Assembly: GCA_963575645.1 (NCBI GenBank)
Contig: OY754465.1
Span: forward strand, 55,823,901-55,887,900
Length of the DNA: 64,000 nt
Reading direction: 5' to 3'
Origin: Xanthostigma xanthostigma
Lineage: Eukaryota; Arthropoda; Insecta; Raphidioptera; Raphidiidae
Position numbers and translations under genes: made by a program. Below, in pieces: positions 43,840 through 54,520 of the stretch (the first letter of the stretch is position 1; each line of letters starts with the position of its first letter). The notes beneath the pieces are model-generated. The model was not told the origin of the DNA. It did no database searches and was given only the letters and a program-made list of their open reading frames with translations.

Positions 43840-44840
43840 TAGTTGGGCGACGGGACCATTCCAACTTAAAAATATTGTCATTTGATATCTATATAATATA
43901 TATAATTCTCGTGTCACAACTTTCGCCGCGCTAATCTCCGAAACCACTGAACCGATTTTAATAAAATTTGATAATTAATGTGTCTTGCTTGGTGCAACTT
44001 ACGCTATAGGATAGTTTCTATTAAATAGTTTGTAAAAATTACGGTGATTTCTCAAAAAAAAAAAACTGTTTTATTAACAAGCAGCGACATCTAGTACAAT
44101 TTACTCAAAGCTATTAGTTCAGAAGCAAACAAAAACAAACTGTTTAAGTACCAAGTAGCGACATCTATTAGTTCAGATGACGGGTCGCAAAAGAAACACA
44201 TTTTGCAGAATCATATCTATCGCAGCTGGGTGAAACCGGGACGGACCGCTAATAATATAATAAAGAAAATAAAATTTCTGTTATCGCGTGCGGTGATGCG
44301 GGTAACGGTTAGTATTAAATATTATATTTTCTATTTATTTGCATGGTTACATATTACATATGATTCACGTCACGTAGAAATTAATCAAACCATGCTTAAT
44401 TTCTGTCTGACAGATCTACAGAACAAAAGAACAGCTGATTTTTTTTATTTTCAAAATATTTCCGAAACTATAAAGTTTAGAAAAAAAGATTCTTAACAAA
44501 ACTTTTTTTAAAAAATAAATAGAAAAATAAACCGCTATGAAAAGTATATCATTATTATATAAAAAACAAAACAACTTTATAGCAAATGTCTCTTTTGCGC
44601 ATGCGCCGATTTTCCCCAAAAACAATAGGGCTCATCATGTTTGCATATCAAACATCCTACCAAAATTTGGTTTCAATCCGCTCAACCGTGTATCCTGTAT
44701 CGTGTTCACAGACAAGCAGACGCACAGAGTTTTTCCAAAAATATATTTTTTGGATTCGGAAGACCTCAAAACGAAAATGTATCGTAAAATTTTGAAAAGT
44801 GATTTTTGACCTAAACTAGTCCCATTAACCACTTGTGGGT
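43840..44840 (-). repeat. family X repeat interrupted by a Helitron
   Basis: The inverse of 37024-37690 and 52321-52965, from GGACCATTCCAAC to TGGTAAAATTAG. Removing 43888-44252 restores the uninterrupted order TTTGATA-TAATAAAG of the other copies. Confidence 0.8.
43888..44252 (+). mobile_element. Helitron, complete 365-bp non-autonomous copy
   Basis: Starts TCTATATAATATATATAATT after A, ends GGGACGGACCGCTAA before T. The 3' end has a GGTGAAACCGGGACGG element, though the hairpin arm CACCCGGGTG is mutated to CAGCTGGGTG. Insertion into family X is exact with no target duplication, as Helitrons do. Confidence 0.9.
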
Positions 44841-44844
44841 ATAA

Positions 44845-45282
44845 ATGGTAAAATTAGTGATAGAATTTATACAATAAAAACGAATGATCGAATTTTTCAA
44901 GCTCGACTTTCAAGATGCAAGCACAAAACGCAATCAATAGTATACGAAAAAGCGTGGAATAGTGAGTATAGACAGATAATCACGACCTTATTGTACAAAC
45001 AGTTGAAGTGAAGCTAACAAACTCACCGCCGCCGTTGCTAGAGCGCTACAATATTATAAATCGCGCAGACTTGGTGGGACGCCAAGCCAATTTATTCGAT
45101 ACCGACTTTGGAAACGTTCCAAAACATTGCGCGACGGCCCCCCGTCTTCTGTGCCACGGTGCGAGAAAACTTCTCTCCATTTATATATTGTGTTGTTGTA
45201 TTGCATTGACAGTGACGTACGTCGAATACTAAATGCGATCGTAACAAGTCGTATCTGAATACTCATCCAAGGCAGGTGCACA
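44845..45282. other. apparently single-copy DNA
   Basis: 45008-45280 has higher GC than its neighbours and no copy elsewhere in the window. No domain or splice structure convinces me. Confidence 0.35.
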
Positions 45283-45292
45283 ATTGATGTAG

Positions 45293-45380
45293 TTTTTTTT
45301 TTTTTTTTAGATAGATAAATTTTTATTTACAATTTTATATTTACAAGTATTTACATTTGCTCAGTGTATATTTACAAAAT
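45293..45380 (-). mobile_element. 88-bp 5'-truncated retroelement tail
   Basis: Begins (plus strand) with T18, i.e. a poly(A) tail on the minus strand, and is flanked by ATTGATGTAG at 45283-45292 and 45381-45390. This is the signature of a severely 5'-truncated target-primed insertion. Family unknown. Confidence 0.75.
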
Positions 45381-45560
45381 ATTGATGTAGTATCTAAGTT
45401 TGATATCTGCTTATTAGATTTAGAGTTGGGAATCAGCGATAAAATCAACGCTTATTCCCAACTCTACACATCTTTCAAAAAAATTCCGAAATTCATAGAC
45501 ACCACACACGAAATCACTACCTGTTACACAAACCATATGAGAGACTAGCCGTGTCACAAC

Positions 45561-46084
45561 TAGTGATGTGCCGGATCGTTAAAAATGTATATCCGCGGAT
45601 ACGGATCCGAATACGGATATTTGGTTTCAAGATCAGCGGATACAGATACGAGTGTTAACTTTCTTAGAGTACGCGGCGGTAAATATTGCACATCGACCTT
45701 TGGAAAGAGACTATCTGTTATGGGAAAAAGTTATTGACCTGTTTAAGAGTTAACTCTCATAACAGATTGTCTCTTTCCAAAGATCGATGTGCAATATCTC
45801 ATTATAAAGATAGTTTTTTAGTACCTTTGAGTTATGTACTATTGGTATGGTACTTACTACGATAAATGTTTGCAATATAAAGGTGCCAAATACGATTTTA
45901 AAAAATAAATAAAAAATAATCTGAATGGAATTTAACAGTTTTTCACTATCTATATATTATATAAAATTTCATCTATGAATTGAAAATTAATAACGTAAAA
46001 GATCCGCCAAAAACTAATGGATGCGGATCTTTCTTCTCCCTCGAATATCCGCGGATACGAATACGGATATACGGCGCATCACTA
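45561..46084. mobile_element. hAT MITE, copy A, TSD GTCACAAC
   Basis: Ends TAGTGATGTGCCGGAT and ATACGGCGCATCACTA are inverted repeats, with GTCACAAC at 45553-45560 and 46085-46092. Subterminal TATCCGCGGATAC words are palindromic. An inner hairpin spans 45682-45796. Copy B at 49001 is its sister. Confidence 0.92.
45682..45796. repeat. conserved inner hairpin of the hAT MITE
   Basis: ATATTGCACATCGA through CTGTTATG pairs with CATAACAGATTGTC through TCGATGTGCAATAT; arms are about 40 bp with two mismatches. The loop contains the 12-bp palindrome AGAGTTAACTCT. The same hairpin is at 49118-49231. Confidence 0.85.
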
Positions 46085-46092
46085 GTCACAAC

Positions 46093-46480
46093 AATGCCGT
46101 ATAAACCAAGGAATAACTTTCTATAATAGAAATGTACAAATTCTCGGTGTGACATTTATCTACAATAGTTTCAAAATGCTACTTTTTAAATATCTGGTTA
46201 ATGGTTGCTTTTACTCAATTAATGATTTCCTGCAGTAGAATACTGACGTATTTACGTTATCTTTGAGTTATTGATAGCATTTTTATAATTATTTCATTGT
46301 TTAAATTTTAATTGTAACAAATTGACTAGCCCGATAACAAAGATTTTTATACGTATGATATGTTCATGGGTGAATAAAGGTTATTATTATTATGATCGAG
46401 AGGTTGTGCTGTTTGCATGATTCATGATTTCGTTGGATGGGTTTTCACTAATCATTAATCGGACAAATATATATAGAACT
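46093..46480. other. no gene; retroelement tail near 46370
   Basis: GGGTGAATAAAGGTTATTAT followed by an ATT repeat (46370-46393) looks like the 3' end of a CR1/Jockey-type non-LTR element. Confidence 0.45.
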
Positions 46481-46487
46481 GGTACCG

Positions 46488-46902
46488 ACAATTGCTCGTA
46501 TTCCTCTCGGAAGAAGAAACTATGACTAATTTGGAATGATTTAATCTTTCACTTGGGGGTCGGAAGTGCGTCATTTTTTTATGATAATGACACTTCTGCG
46601 AAGAATTTTTATTTTATTTTTTTATTGATTGTAAGTTTTAACACACAACATACAATCTAACAGTAAATTTCGTGGTTTTTAGCTTTAGGAAGGTTAACCA
46701 ATCAGGTCATGGGAAAATTCGGACAAAAAAGTGAGAATTTTTTTTTATTTTTGATTCCAAAAATTCGGATTTTTGTAAAAAGAAAATCGAAGTTCATTTT
46801 CTCCAAAATGACGCATTTGAGACGCCCAAGTGATAGAGGTTAAATCATTCCAAATTAGTTATAGTTTCTTCTACCGAGAGGAATACGAGCAATTACCGGT
46901 CA
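46488..46902. mobile_element. MITE with long TIRs, second copy
   Basis: Sister of 15770-16172. ACTGGTACCGACAATTGCTC and GAGCAATTACCGGTCAC are the ends; inner repeats CACTTGGGGGTCGGAAGTGC and GACGCCCAAGTG mirror each other. The A/T-rich centre lies in the other orientation. Confidence 0.75.
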
Positions 46903-46904
46903 CC

Positions 46905-47235
46905 TATATACCGGGATTTACCACAATGTCTTTGGGTATTGATGAAAGGCGACGTGAAAAAAACTTGCCAACCGTTCTAAAAAAAATCGAATTTAAAACA
47001 AAACAAAAAATAATAGTTTTCGATGCTAGGCTACGTCCCTGACTTATGTAGTGGGAGTAGGAGAGGTGCCTATATTCCCTTAGCCTCGACTAGACCCTTT
47101 CCATTTCCTTCAGTACGATTTTACTGAAACGATCTAAAATAAGAAAATCCTTAGGAAAAAAAAATAGCCAACCGTTCGTCAGGACGCAGCTTTTTGGAGC
47201 CGGCTTCAAAAAGGGGAAATAAATAATTACTAATC
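46905..47235. other. no gene; short repeat fragments
   Basis: GCCAACCGTTC occurs twice (46967, 47167) and GGAGCCGGCTTCAAAAAGG ends the stretch; both are words common in insect repeats. Confidence 0.35.
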
Positions 47236-47239
47236 TTTT

Positions 47240-47670
47240 AAACTAGTTTTATATGTTTTTTTTTGTGATATTTTATAATACTTAATATGTCATAGGTTAT
47301 TTTTGAGGTTAGTTAACTTGCAACTTAGTTAGTGGCTGAATACACAAAAATGTAAAAGCCAAAAATTTATATTTAAAAAAAAAAAACTTGCAACTAAAGA
47401 AAACCGTATTATTTTTACCAGTAATTACCTATTTTTTTGAAAATACTTAATATAAATTATATCATTAAGTAAATTTACACGCTTTTATACGAAATACCTG
47501 TGAACCACAGCTCTACACCCATAAATACAATATCTAATGTCAGCTGTCACTGAGGCGTGACGTCACAAGCCTTTTCACGATTAATTTTTTTCGGAGATAG
47601 TAGACGTGTACACTGCATTATAGAACGGTAGTTCAAAATATGTCATCATGTCTATTTACAACATTTTTAA
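47240..47670. repeat. dispersed repeat family Y, copy 2
   Basis: Same direction as 20270-20725. Has an extra A-rich insert near 47345-47395. Confidence 0.65.
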
Positions 47671-47984
47671 TCTAATTGAATTTATCATATTTATTTATTT
47701 TACGCTTTCAAACAAAATAAATTAAATAATACAATGTTTCTCAAAGTTGAAACTATTAAGAAATGATTCAAAAGTGTCAAATTATAACACACAAATGGAT
47801 TATACTAGGTGTGTTTAACCTTTTAACGGCAAACAGTATTATTGTCGGAAAGCTCGCTTCGAGAGGAATGCACTAAGCCTAAAAAGTTCAGTGCCGAGCG
47901 AAAGCGAGAGCTACGGCAGCGTCGAAAAGGGAACGAAAATACCCAAACGGATCATGTGCTGCTGTGCAGGCGATAAGTTCAATT

Positions 47985-48145
47985 TTTAGGCGCGACCCAA
48001 ACAATTGCTGGAAGCGTCTATATGCACTCGCCTTAACTGTACGTCTGTGAATTTGTACGTCCCACTTTTTTGTGTCACGCGTACAGCCCAAACGTCTTAA
48101 CCGATTTTAAAAAACTCTTTTTTGTTCGATTCGCCTCCGGGTAAC
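47985..48145. repeat. repeat R1, copy 3, broken
   Basis: TTTTTAGGCGCG, TGTGTCACGCGTACAGCCCA and CGATTCGCCTCCGGGTAACT match R1; the sequence resumes as TAACGTCACCCGATTTTTAA at 49882. Everything between is a stack of later insertions. Confidence 0.75.
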
Positions 48146-48438
48146 TAAAATCCGCTGCACACGAGGCTGGATTTGCCGCTATTGCTAGATTTCACTACTA
48201 GTTTTCTTAATTGCTATTATGTGCTCGCTTCACACGAGACGTCTTTACAAGCTTGCTCTGCAGTTAGATTCGGTGCGCACAGTGATAGAACGGTAACAAA
48301 AGTGCATGTTTATTGTCTCTGAACAGAACACACACTATGGCAAAGTGTTTGTTTAAGGGCGTTTGTTCAAGTCGCCCACGTGACAAGATACTGCTTCCTG
48401 AGTGGTTCTTGCTCATACCTAGCAACGGACCTAACAAG

Positions 48439-48655
48439 AAAATATAGTTTAAAAAAAACTAAAAAACACGCTTTATATCGGACTAAAAAGTAAAAAATAA
48501 TTGTTTTAAAATAAGCTTAAAAAGCGTTGGGCGCTCGATGTACGAAAATGTGGAACAAAGCGCCCCACGCTTTTTAAGCTTATTTTAAAACAATTATTTT
48601 TTACTTTTTAGTCCGATATAAAGCGTGTTTTTTAGTTTTTTTTAAACTATATTTT
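48439..48655. repeat. 89-bp perfect inverted repeat
   Basis: 48439-48527 and 48567-48655 are exact inverse copies. The 39-nt spacer has GGGCGCT/AGCGCCC, which prolongs the stem after one mismatch, leaving a loop of about 22 nt. The arms contain ACACGCTTTATAT, the inverse of the TATAAAGCGT tail at 48868. Confidence 0.88.
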
Positions 48656-48885
48656 ATTTTTCACTTTTTAGTTTGAGGATCTATAAAAGAATTTATTAAT
48701 CCTGGGGGTCCTAATAAGGATAATGGGAAACTGTTATCAAATTATTGCATTGTCATCGGTCCTTGATACGTATGCAAAGTTTCAAATTAATCAGACTTCG
48801 GGAAATTGGTGAAAATTATGCTCAAAGATTCCGTTACATACATACATACTTACAACCCAAACTAATATAAAGCGTTTAAAAAAGC
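48448..48885 (+). mobile_element. retroelement tail with inverted 5' part
   Basis: Its right part (TTGCATTGTCATCGGTCC, ATACGTATGCAAAGTTTCAA, CATACATACATACTTACAA, AATATAAAGCG) is typical of the 3' ends of insect non-LTR elements. The left part is the long hairpin. It sits exactly in the Harbinger MITE where the copy at 27547 has no insert. Twin priming could explain the inversion (inference). Confidence 0.5.
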
Positions 48886-49000
48886 CCTTGTTCTAATTTT
48901 AAAACCTATCTTGCGAGCCCGCAGTAACGTCATTACCAGCTTCGTACCCAGCCTACCGGCCAGCAGAAGTCTAGCCTCGTGTGCAGCGGTTAGTAGAAAC

Positions 49001-49873
49001 TAGTGATGTGCCTGATCGTTAAAAATGTATATCCGCGGATACGGATCTGAATACGGATATTTGGTTTCAAGATCCGCGGATACGGATCTTAACTTTCTTA
49101 GAGTACGCGGCGGTAAATATTGCACATCGACCTTTGGAAAGAGACTATCTGTTATGGGAAAAAGTTATTGACCTCTTTAAGAGTTAACTCTCATAACAGA
49201 TTGTCTCTTTCCAAAGATCGATGTGCAATATCTCATTATAAAGATAGTTTTTTAGTACCTTTGAGTTATGTACTATTGGTATGTTAATCACTACGATAAA
49301 TGTTTGCAATATAAAGGTGCCAAATACGATTTTAAAAAATAAAAAAAAAGACGGGTTGCACTCCGGGAGTGCCGGCAGAAGTGAAAACGAATATTAACGT
49401 CTTAATTTTTTGCATTGTTTATTTATTGGGAACACTTGTAAATAAAATGGTTTGTATCATAGATTGCATTTTTATGTACGATATTTCAACGCTAGATGTC
49501 TAACGTTGTATAAAAAATAAAATGGTTTGTATCATAGATTGCATTTTTATGTACGATATTTCAACGCTAGATGTCTAACGTTGTATAAAAAGTATCTGAC
49601 AATTACTATCACTTAGAGAGTCTCACCCAGTTCTTACTTTTCCTGACGCGAGTTTAACATTTTTTACCCATTACAAAAAAAGTGTACAACGTCGCTAAAG
49701 AAGTTTTCACTTCAAAAATAATCTGAATGGAATTTAACAGTTTTTCATTATTACCTAATCACCTATAATATATATAAAATTTCATCTATGAATTGAAAAT
49801 TAATAAAACTAACGGATACTGATCTTTCTTCTTCCTCGGATATCCGCGGATACGGATATCCGGCACATCACTA
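49001..49873. mobile_element. hAT MITE, copy B, TSD GTAGAAAC, interrupted
   Basis: TAGTGATGTGCCTGAT to ATCCGGCACATCACTA with GTAGAAAC at 48993-49000 and 49874-49881. It matches copy A except for an insert of about 360 bp after TTTTAAAAAATAAA (about 49349-49712). It lies at the right edge of the Harbinger MITE. Confidence 0.9.
49349..49712. mobile_element. unclassified insert with 75-bp tandem duplication
   Basis: Absent from hAT copy A. It starts near GACGGGTTGCACTCCGGG, which holds the palindrome GCACTCCGGGAGTGC, and ends near AAGTTTTCACTTC. AGTGAAAAC near the left end and GTTTTCACTT at the right are short inverted repeats. Positions 49441-49515 and 49516-49590 are tandem copies of a 75-bp unit. 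Confidence 0.6.
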
Positions 49874-49905
49874 GTAGAAACTAACGTCACCCGATTTTTA
49901 ATGTT

Positions 49906-50330
49906 ATTGTTTCCCGTTAGCTTATCGCCCGCGTTCTATACTTTGACCAAGCCTGGGCTAATGTCACTGACTCATTGCATCTAAGACGACTTCTGACAGC
50001 TCACTGTAACGACAGACGGTACATTAGCGTCGTTCATGACGCTGTGATTCATTTTATACAAATAGATCCGCACATCAGTGATCTTACCTATTAGTGATGG
50101 AACGAATATTCGCCTCTTTTTGACACTCGCGTTCGCAAAATTCATACGAATATTAATATCAGAAAAAAAATCATTTTTTATGTGAAACATCTATTGACGC
50201 GTTATACTGCGACTCGCAAACGGCACGATGCCGTGATCCCCCTCTCTTGTGTGTGTGTGCACGCGGGCGCATACTGTAGACTTCGTTGCTTCTCTGTGAA
50301 TTACTATGCGCCATTATATATATATTGGTA
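49906..50330. other. no gene; hAT fragment at 50093
   Basis: TTAGTGATGGAACGAATATTC resembles a hAT terminus without a partner. GTGAAACATCTATTGACGCG near 50180 is the short repeat also at 28069. Confidence 0.4.
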
Positions 50331-50336
50331 AGTTAC

Positions 50337-51245
50337 ATTACATATCATGGCTATCATGGCGCGCAGTGCAAGGTATCAAACTTTTGGCTAGTGTGGTGTA
50401 CAGGGGCGGATCTAAGTTTTTCGGGGCCTAGGGTTTATCTTCTTTTGTTAGATCAAAAATCTTTAAATTGGGGTTTAAATTCATTTTTAATAACATCAAA
50501 ATCAGAGTTCCAGCTTGATACCTGACCAAAAAAATAAACTATAAATTGGCCCAAAAAACTGTCAAATTTCATCCAAAAAAATTTCATAATTTACCCAAAA
50601 AAATGTCAAAGTTCATCCGAAAAATTGTAAAACTTAACCCAAAAACTGGCAACATTCGCAAAAATAAAATGGCGACATTCACCCAAATTTACCCATGACA
50701 CTGATATAATTTTTTAAATCAACTATTTTTTACTGTACGATAAGTGCTTATTATGCTAATGAAACAGTATTAAAAAATAAGTATGTACTCAATGTGAGCT
50801 CTTGATACTTGGGGGCCCAGGGCTTAAGCCCTATTAGTCCTTATATAAATCCAGCCCTGGTGGTGTATACTATTTTTCTTCATACCTCGGTCGTAAGTAC
50901 GCTTATTAAATACATTAATTAATTACTTTTTAATTACATATAAACACAGATAAATTCCAAGCAAGCAGCTTTGAGGTTATACATAAGAACACGAATGACA
51001 GCTGTTCGCTATTATATTAGCTAAAATGTAATAGGGTTGCTATGGAAACGACATCTAAACAACAGTTGATAGGTGATTTTTTCTTTACTGCCGCCCGAAC
51101 GTACGTACTTCTCGCATCGGTGTGTGTAATCCCACCAATGCATAAAAGTATTAGACTTTCTGCCTTACAATTGATGCCGAAAGTATGGACTTTCGATCGA
51201 GGTATGAAGAAGACGTATTTTCACTATACTAGCTTTCGCTTGCGT
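50337..51245. mobile_element. foldback family Z, copy 1, interrupted by hAT MITE
   Basis: CTTCATACCTCGGTCG (50879) and CGATCGAGGTATGAAG (51195) are inverted repeats about 320 bp apart. The inner sequence (GAATGACAGCTGTTCGC, GCCGCCCGAACGTACGTACT) and the left outer part (AGTGCAAGGTATCAAACTTT) match 63235-63660 inverted. The hAT MITE at 50401-50859 splits the left outer part. Confidence 0.75.
50401..50859. mobile_element. hAT MITE, TSD GTGGTGTA
   Basis: CAGGGGCGGATCTA and TAAATCCAGCCCTG are inverted ends; GTGGTGTA stands at 50393-50400 and 50860-50867. The centre has several CCCAAAAAAxTG words in irregular tandem. No transposase. The empty site is preserved in family Z copy 2. Confidence 0.92.
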
Positions 51246-51498
51246 TATTGTCGCTTTTAATTACCATACAAAAAGTAGGTACTCAGTTTAGGGTTTTCAT
51301 TGCGACATCTATCCAACGACTTTCAAAGCCTAACATAAACAATATCTAAGTTATCAGTGCAAGCTGGCAGTAAAGATCATTTATCATAGACTTGTACTCT
51401 CTCGATGTCATTTATAACCTTCCGCTCGCGTTATGTCTGTTTTAACTGACCGACCGCAACCAGATATAAAGTGGCTTTTACTTTAAAGGAGGTGGATA

Positions 51499-51958
51499 TC
51501 TATACTAATATATAAAGCTGAAGAGTTTGTTTGTTTGAACGCGCTAATCTCAGGAACTACTGCTTCGAATTGATTTTTTTTTTTTGGTTGGATAGTCCAT
51601 TTATCCAGGAAGGCTATAGGCTATATAATATCACGCTACGACCAATATGAGCGGAGCATCAATGAACAATGTTGCAAAAATGTAACTCAAAACTTGTCCG
51701 TCCGACAAAAACTTTTGAACGGTAACTCCGATCATCATGAAATTTGGACACAACATTCATATTGGTAAACTAAGATGAACGTAAGTAAAGTAAAGTAAGT
51801 AAGTAAAGTAAAGCTCTTTATTTTATTTGATGAGAAAAATTCACATAGAAAACGTCATACATAATATAAATTACAAATTAAAAAATTCAGACAAATTGTA
51901 AAATGTGTTCCCCCCATTCGTTCTTTTGCACCCGGGTGAAACCGGGCGAGACCGCTAG
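51499..51958 (+). mobile_element. Helitron, complete copy with internal insert
   Basis: TCTATACTAATATATAAAGC after A to CACCCGGGTGAAACCGGGCG and CCGCTAG before T. Between GATGAACG and CCCCCATTCG there is about 110 bp extra (GTAAGTAAAG repeats, then CTCTTTATTTTATTTGATG), apparently a retroelement tail. No Rep/helicase. Confidence 0.9.
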
Positions 51959-52320
51959 TATTATATAAATGGCCCGGCGTATTTATTTTGTATGAGATTT
52001 GAACTTTGAAGGTAATAAAATGTCGAAATCTCTCAAGGACCTTTTTTGCAAATGAAATTCCGCAAAGTTAAAAATTCGCAGCTTGACTAGGCACCACTCC
52101 CATTCAGCAAGGTCTTCGATTTTGTGTTCAGGCATTATAAAAATTTTCACGTTGCTTCAAATACCTACCCAAAAACGTTGGACAGCTCCTGGACTATTCC
52201 TCCCGTGAGTATCAGCTGTAAGGCTGCAAACGCGTAACTGGGAATAGATACAAAGTGGGAAGTGGAATTGCAAAGTTGCCGACTTGGATTTATCAACTAA
52301 GTATACGAACGGTACTAATT

Positions 52321-52965
52321 TTTTACCATTCCAACCCACAACTGGGGAACGGTACTAGTTTCGGTCAAAAATCACTTTTCAAAATTTTACAATATCTTTT
52401 CGTTTTGAGGTCTCTCGAATCCAAAAAACATATTTTTGGATAAAGTCTGTGTATCTGTTTGTCTGTGAGCACGATACAGGTCAAACGGATGACCAGATTG
52501 AGACCAAATTTTGGAAGGATGATTTGTATGCAAATATGAAGAGCCCTATTATTTTTGGGGAAAATTGGCGCATGCGAAGAAGAGATATATGCTATAACGA
52601 TGTTTTTATATAATATAATTGTATGCTCTTCATAACGGCCTATTATTCTATTTATTTTTTTAAGATTTTTTTTTCTAAATTTTATAGTTCCGGAAATATT
52701 TTGAAATTAAAAAATCAGCTGTTCTTTGTATTGTAGATCTGTTAGAAATAATCTAATTAAGCATGCTTTGATTAATTTTTACATGACGGAACATATTATG
52801 CGTTGGTAACCATGGCAATGCAAAGCAAACATCATATTGAATACTAGCCATTACCCGCGTCACCGCACGCGATATCAAAAATGTGATTTTATTTATTATA
52901 CTCTATCAAATGTCAACATTTTGAAGTTGGAATGGTCCCGTCGTCCAATTGGCTGGAATTTTTTG
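52321..52965 (+). repeat. family X repeat, full copy
   Basis: TTTTTACCATTCCAACCCAC to GTCCCGTCGTCCAATTGGCT, as at 37024-37690. The CGCATGCG palindrome is retained with a changed flank. Confidence 0.75.
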
Positions 52966-52969
52966 TGTG

Positions 52970-54520
52970 TTTTTGTACAAAATATTTCAACACACTGGTA
53001 AAATGAAAAACGTTAAACGAAAATCGTACAAAGTGCCTATTGTGTTCAAAAAAGTATTCGTAAAGGCGACATTATTAGTGAATAGCCCATCCCTATTTAT
53101 GATAGAAGTTTCTATAATGAACAAAAATACGTCTTGTCTCTTGAAACAGCTGTCAAATAAACTGAAAACTGAACGTTTCAGGAGCGTGTCAAAACACAAT
53201 AGTTAAATTTCAAACCACACCTGAATATTTCAACAATACCGAACGCGTTTTGAATACAATTTATTCAATAAAAGATATAGTTTGTGATCAAAAAATCGGC
53301 GCAAAATAAAACGAAATTTGTAAAGGCGATCACTTACTTTATGCGAACCGAGGACTGCAAAAAAGTAAAAATTTACCTGAAACAAAGAAAAAAATAATTA
53401 CAATTTATAGTGATACAAGCAATAAAAATATTTAAATTTTAAAACATAAGTCCTTTAAAAAATCATTGCAATTATTATTTCATCCGGGACAATATGGCGG
53501 GTAATGGACGCCATATTGGATTTGTATAATTTATGACCATATATTTAATACCCTCTATATTGCTAGCAAAGATCGGGAGAAAGACTTAAACATTACAGTG
53601 CAGACATACAAACGTCTCACTTATTATACTCTAAGTCTCATGCGCATGTCCGTGAATGGATGCGCGTCAGTTTGCACATAGAACTAAGCTGTGAAGGGGA
53701 CGTGGCTTGCTCTATTCCACTTACTAATTGCCCCACTACAGACGCGACACTTGCACACAACGGGTCAAGTAAAAAAATGAGATAGAAAACAGTCATTTGC
53801 TGTCTCACTTCATGGGCCACGCTGGCACTTACGGCCATTAGGAATATAGACAGTGCCGGATTAACCTATAAGCAAAGTAAGAAACTACTTAGGGCACAAA
53901 AAATCACAACTCAGAAAGCTTTTTTTGATAAACTATTACAGAGATAGATAATGTTAGAATTTTTTAGACTGCCGTTAGCGATGAGGAAGTTATTAAGTAT
54001 ATGCTTATGACACTCTTGACATTGAGACGAATCCAACGACACCTACTTTATAAAAATCATTTTTACCTAGTTGCCTTCCAATATAGATCTATATTTTTAC
54101 AAAGGTGTTTATTACACGAATGAAAATCTGCATACATTTTAAAAATATTGATAGCGTTTCGGTACACTCGGTATACGTTTGGACGCTTTTGTTACAAGAG
54201 ACAGCCATTGTTCAAAAGTTTAAAATATAGGTTACGTATGTGCAGCAATGGCCTCTAAGTCTCATTCATTGAAGTCGATAAGCAAGTAATATTTCATCCA
54301 ATATAGAAACATAGGTAATTTAATAAAAGTTTTTTGAACAACGTTTCGGTAGAGACGGTAGAAGCGATTCTCCCACTTTCCGGTTGATGTCAGAGAAGGG
54401 GAAGCGTTTCTAATTCTGTCTGATCCAGACCAACTTGCCCTAACGCGCCCAAAAAAGTTTTACTTCAAAAATTGCTCCCGACAAACAAACAAACTTTTCT
54501 TCTTATATCTATATGCACCG
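52970..54520. other. no recognisable gene
   Basis: The overlapping 85- and 70-codon frames near 52950-53206 on opposite strands have no motif. No terminus or RNA gene seen. Confidence 0.4.

Larger units (their letters stand above)
48146..48992. mobile_element. PIF/Harbinger-type MITE inserted in R1, interrupted
   Basis: ATCCGCTGCACACGAGGCTG and TAGCCTCGTGTGCAGCGGT are the inverted ends; the body matches 27547-27985. Between GAAAATA and TTCTAATTTTAAAAC a second element (about 48448-48885) is inserted. TAA words flank the element imperfectly. Confidence 0.75.

Noticed and set aside
45424..45464. 16-bp-arm hairpin GAGTTGGGAATCAGCG
   Set aside because: One mismatch, no second copy and no terminator-like or miRNA-like context; too little to interpret.
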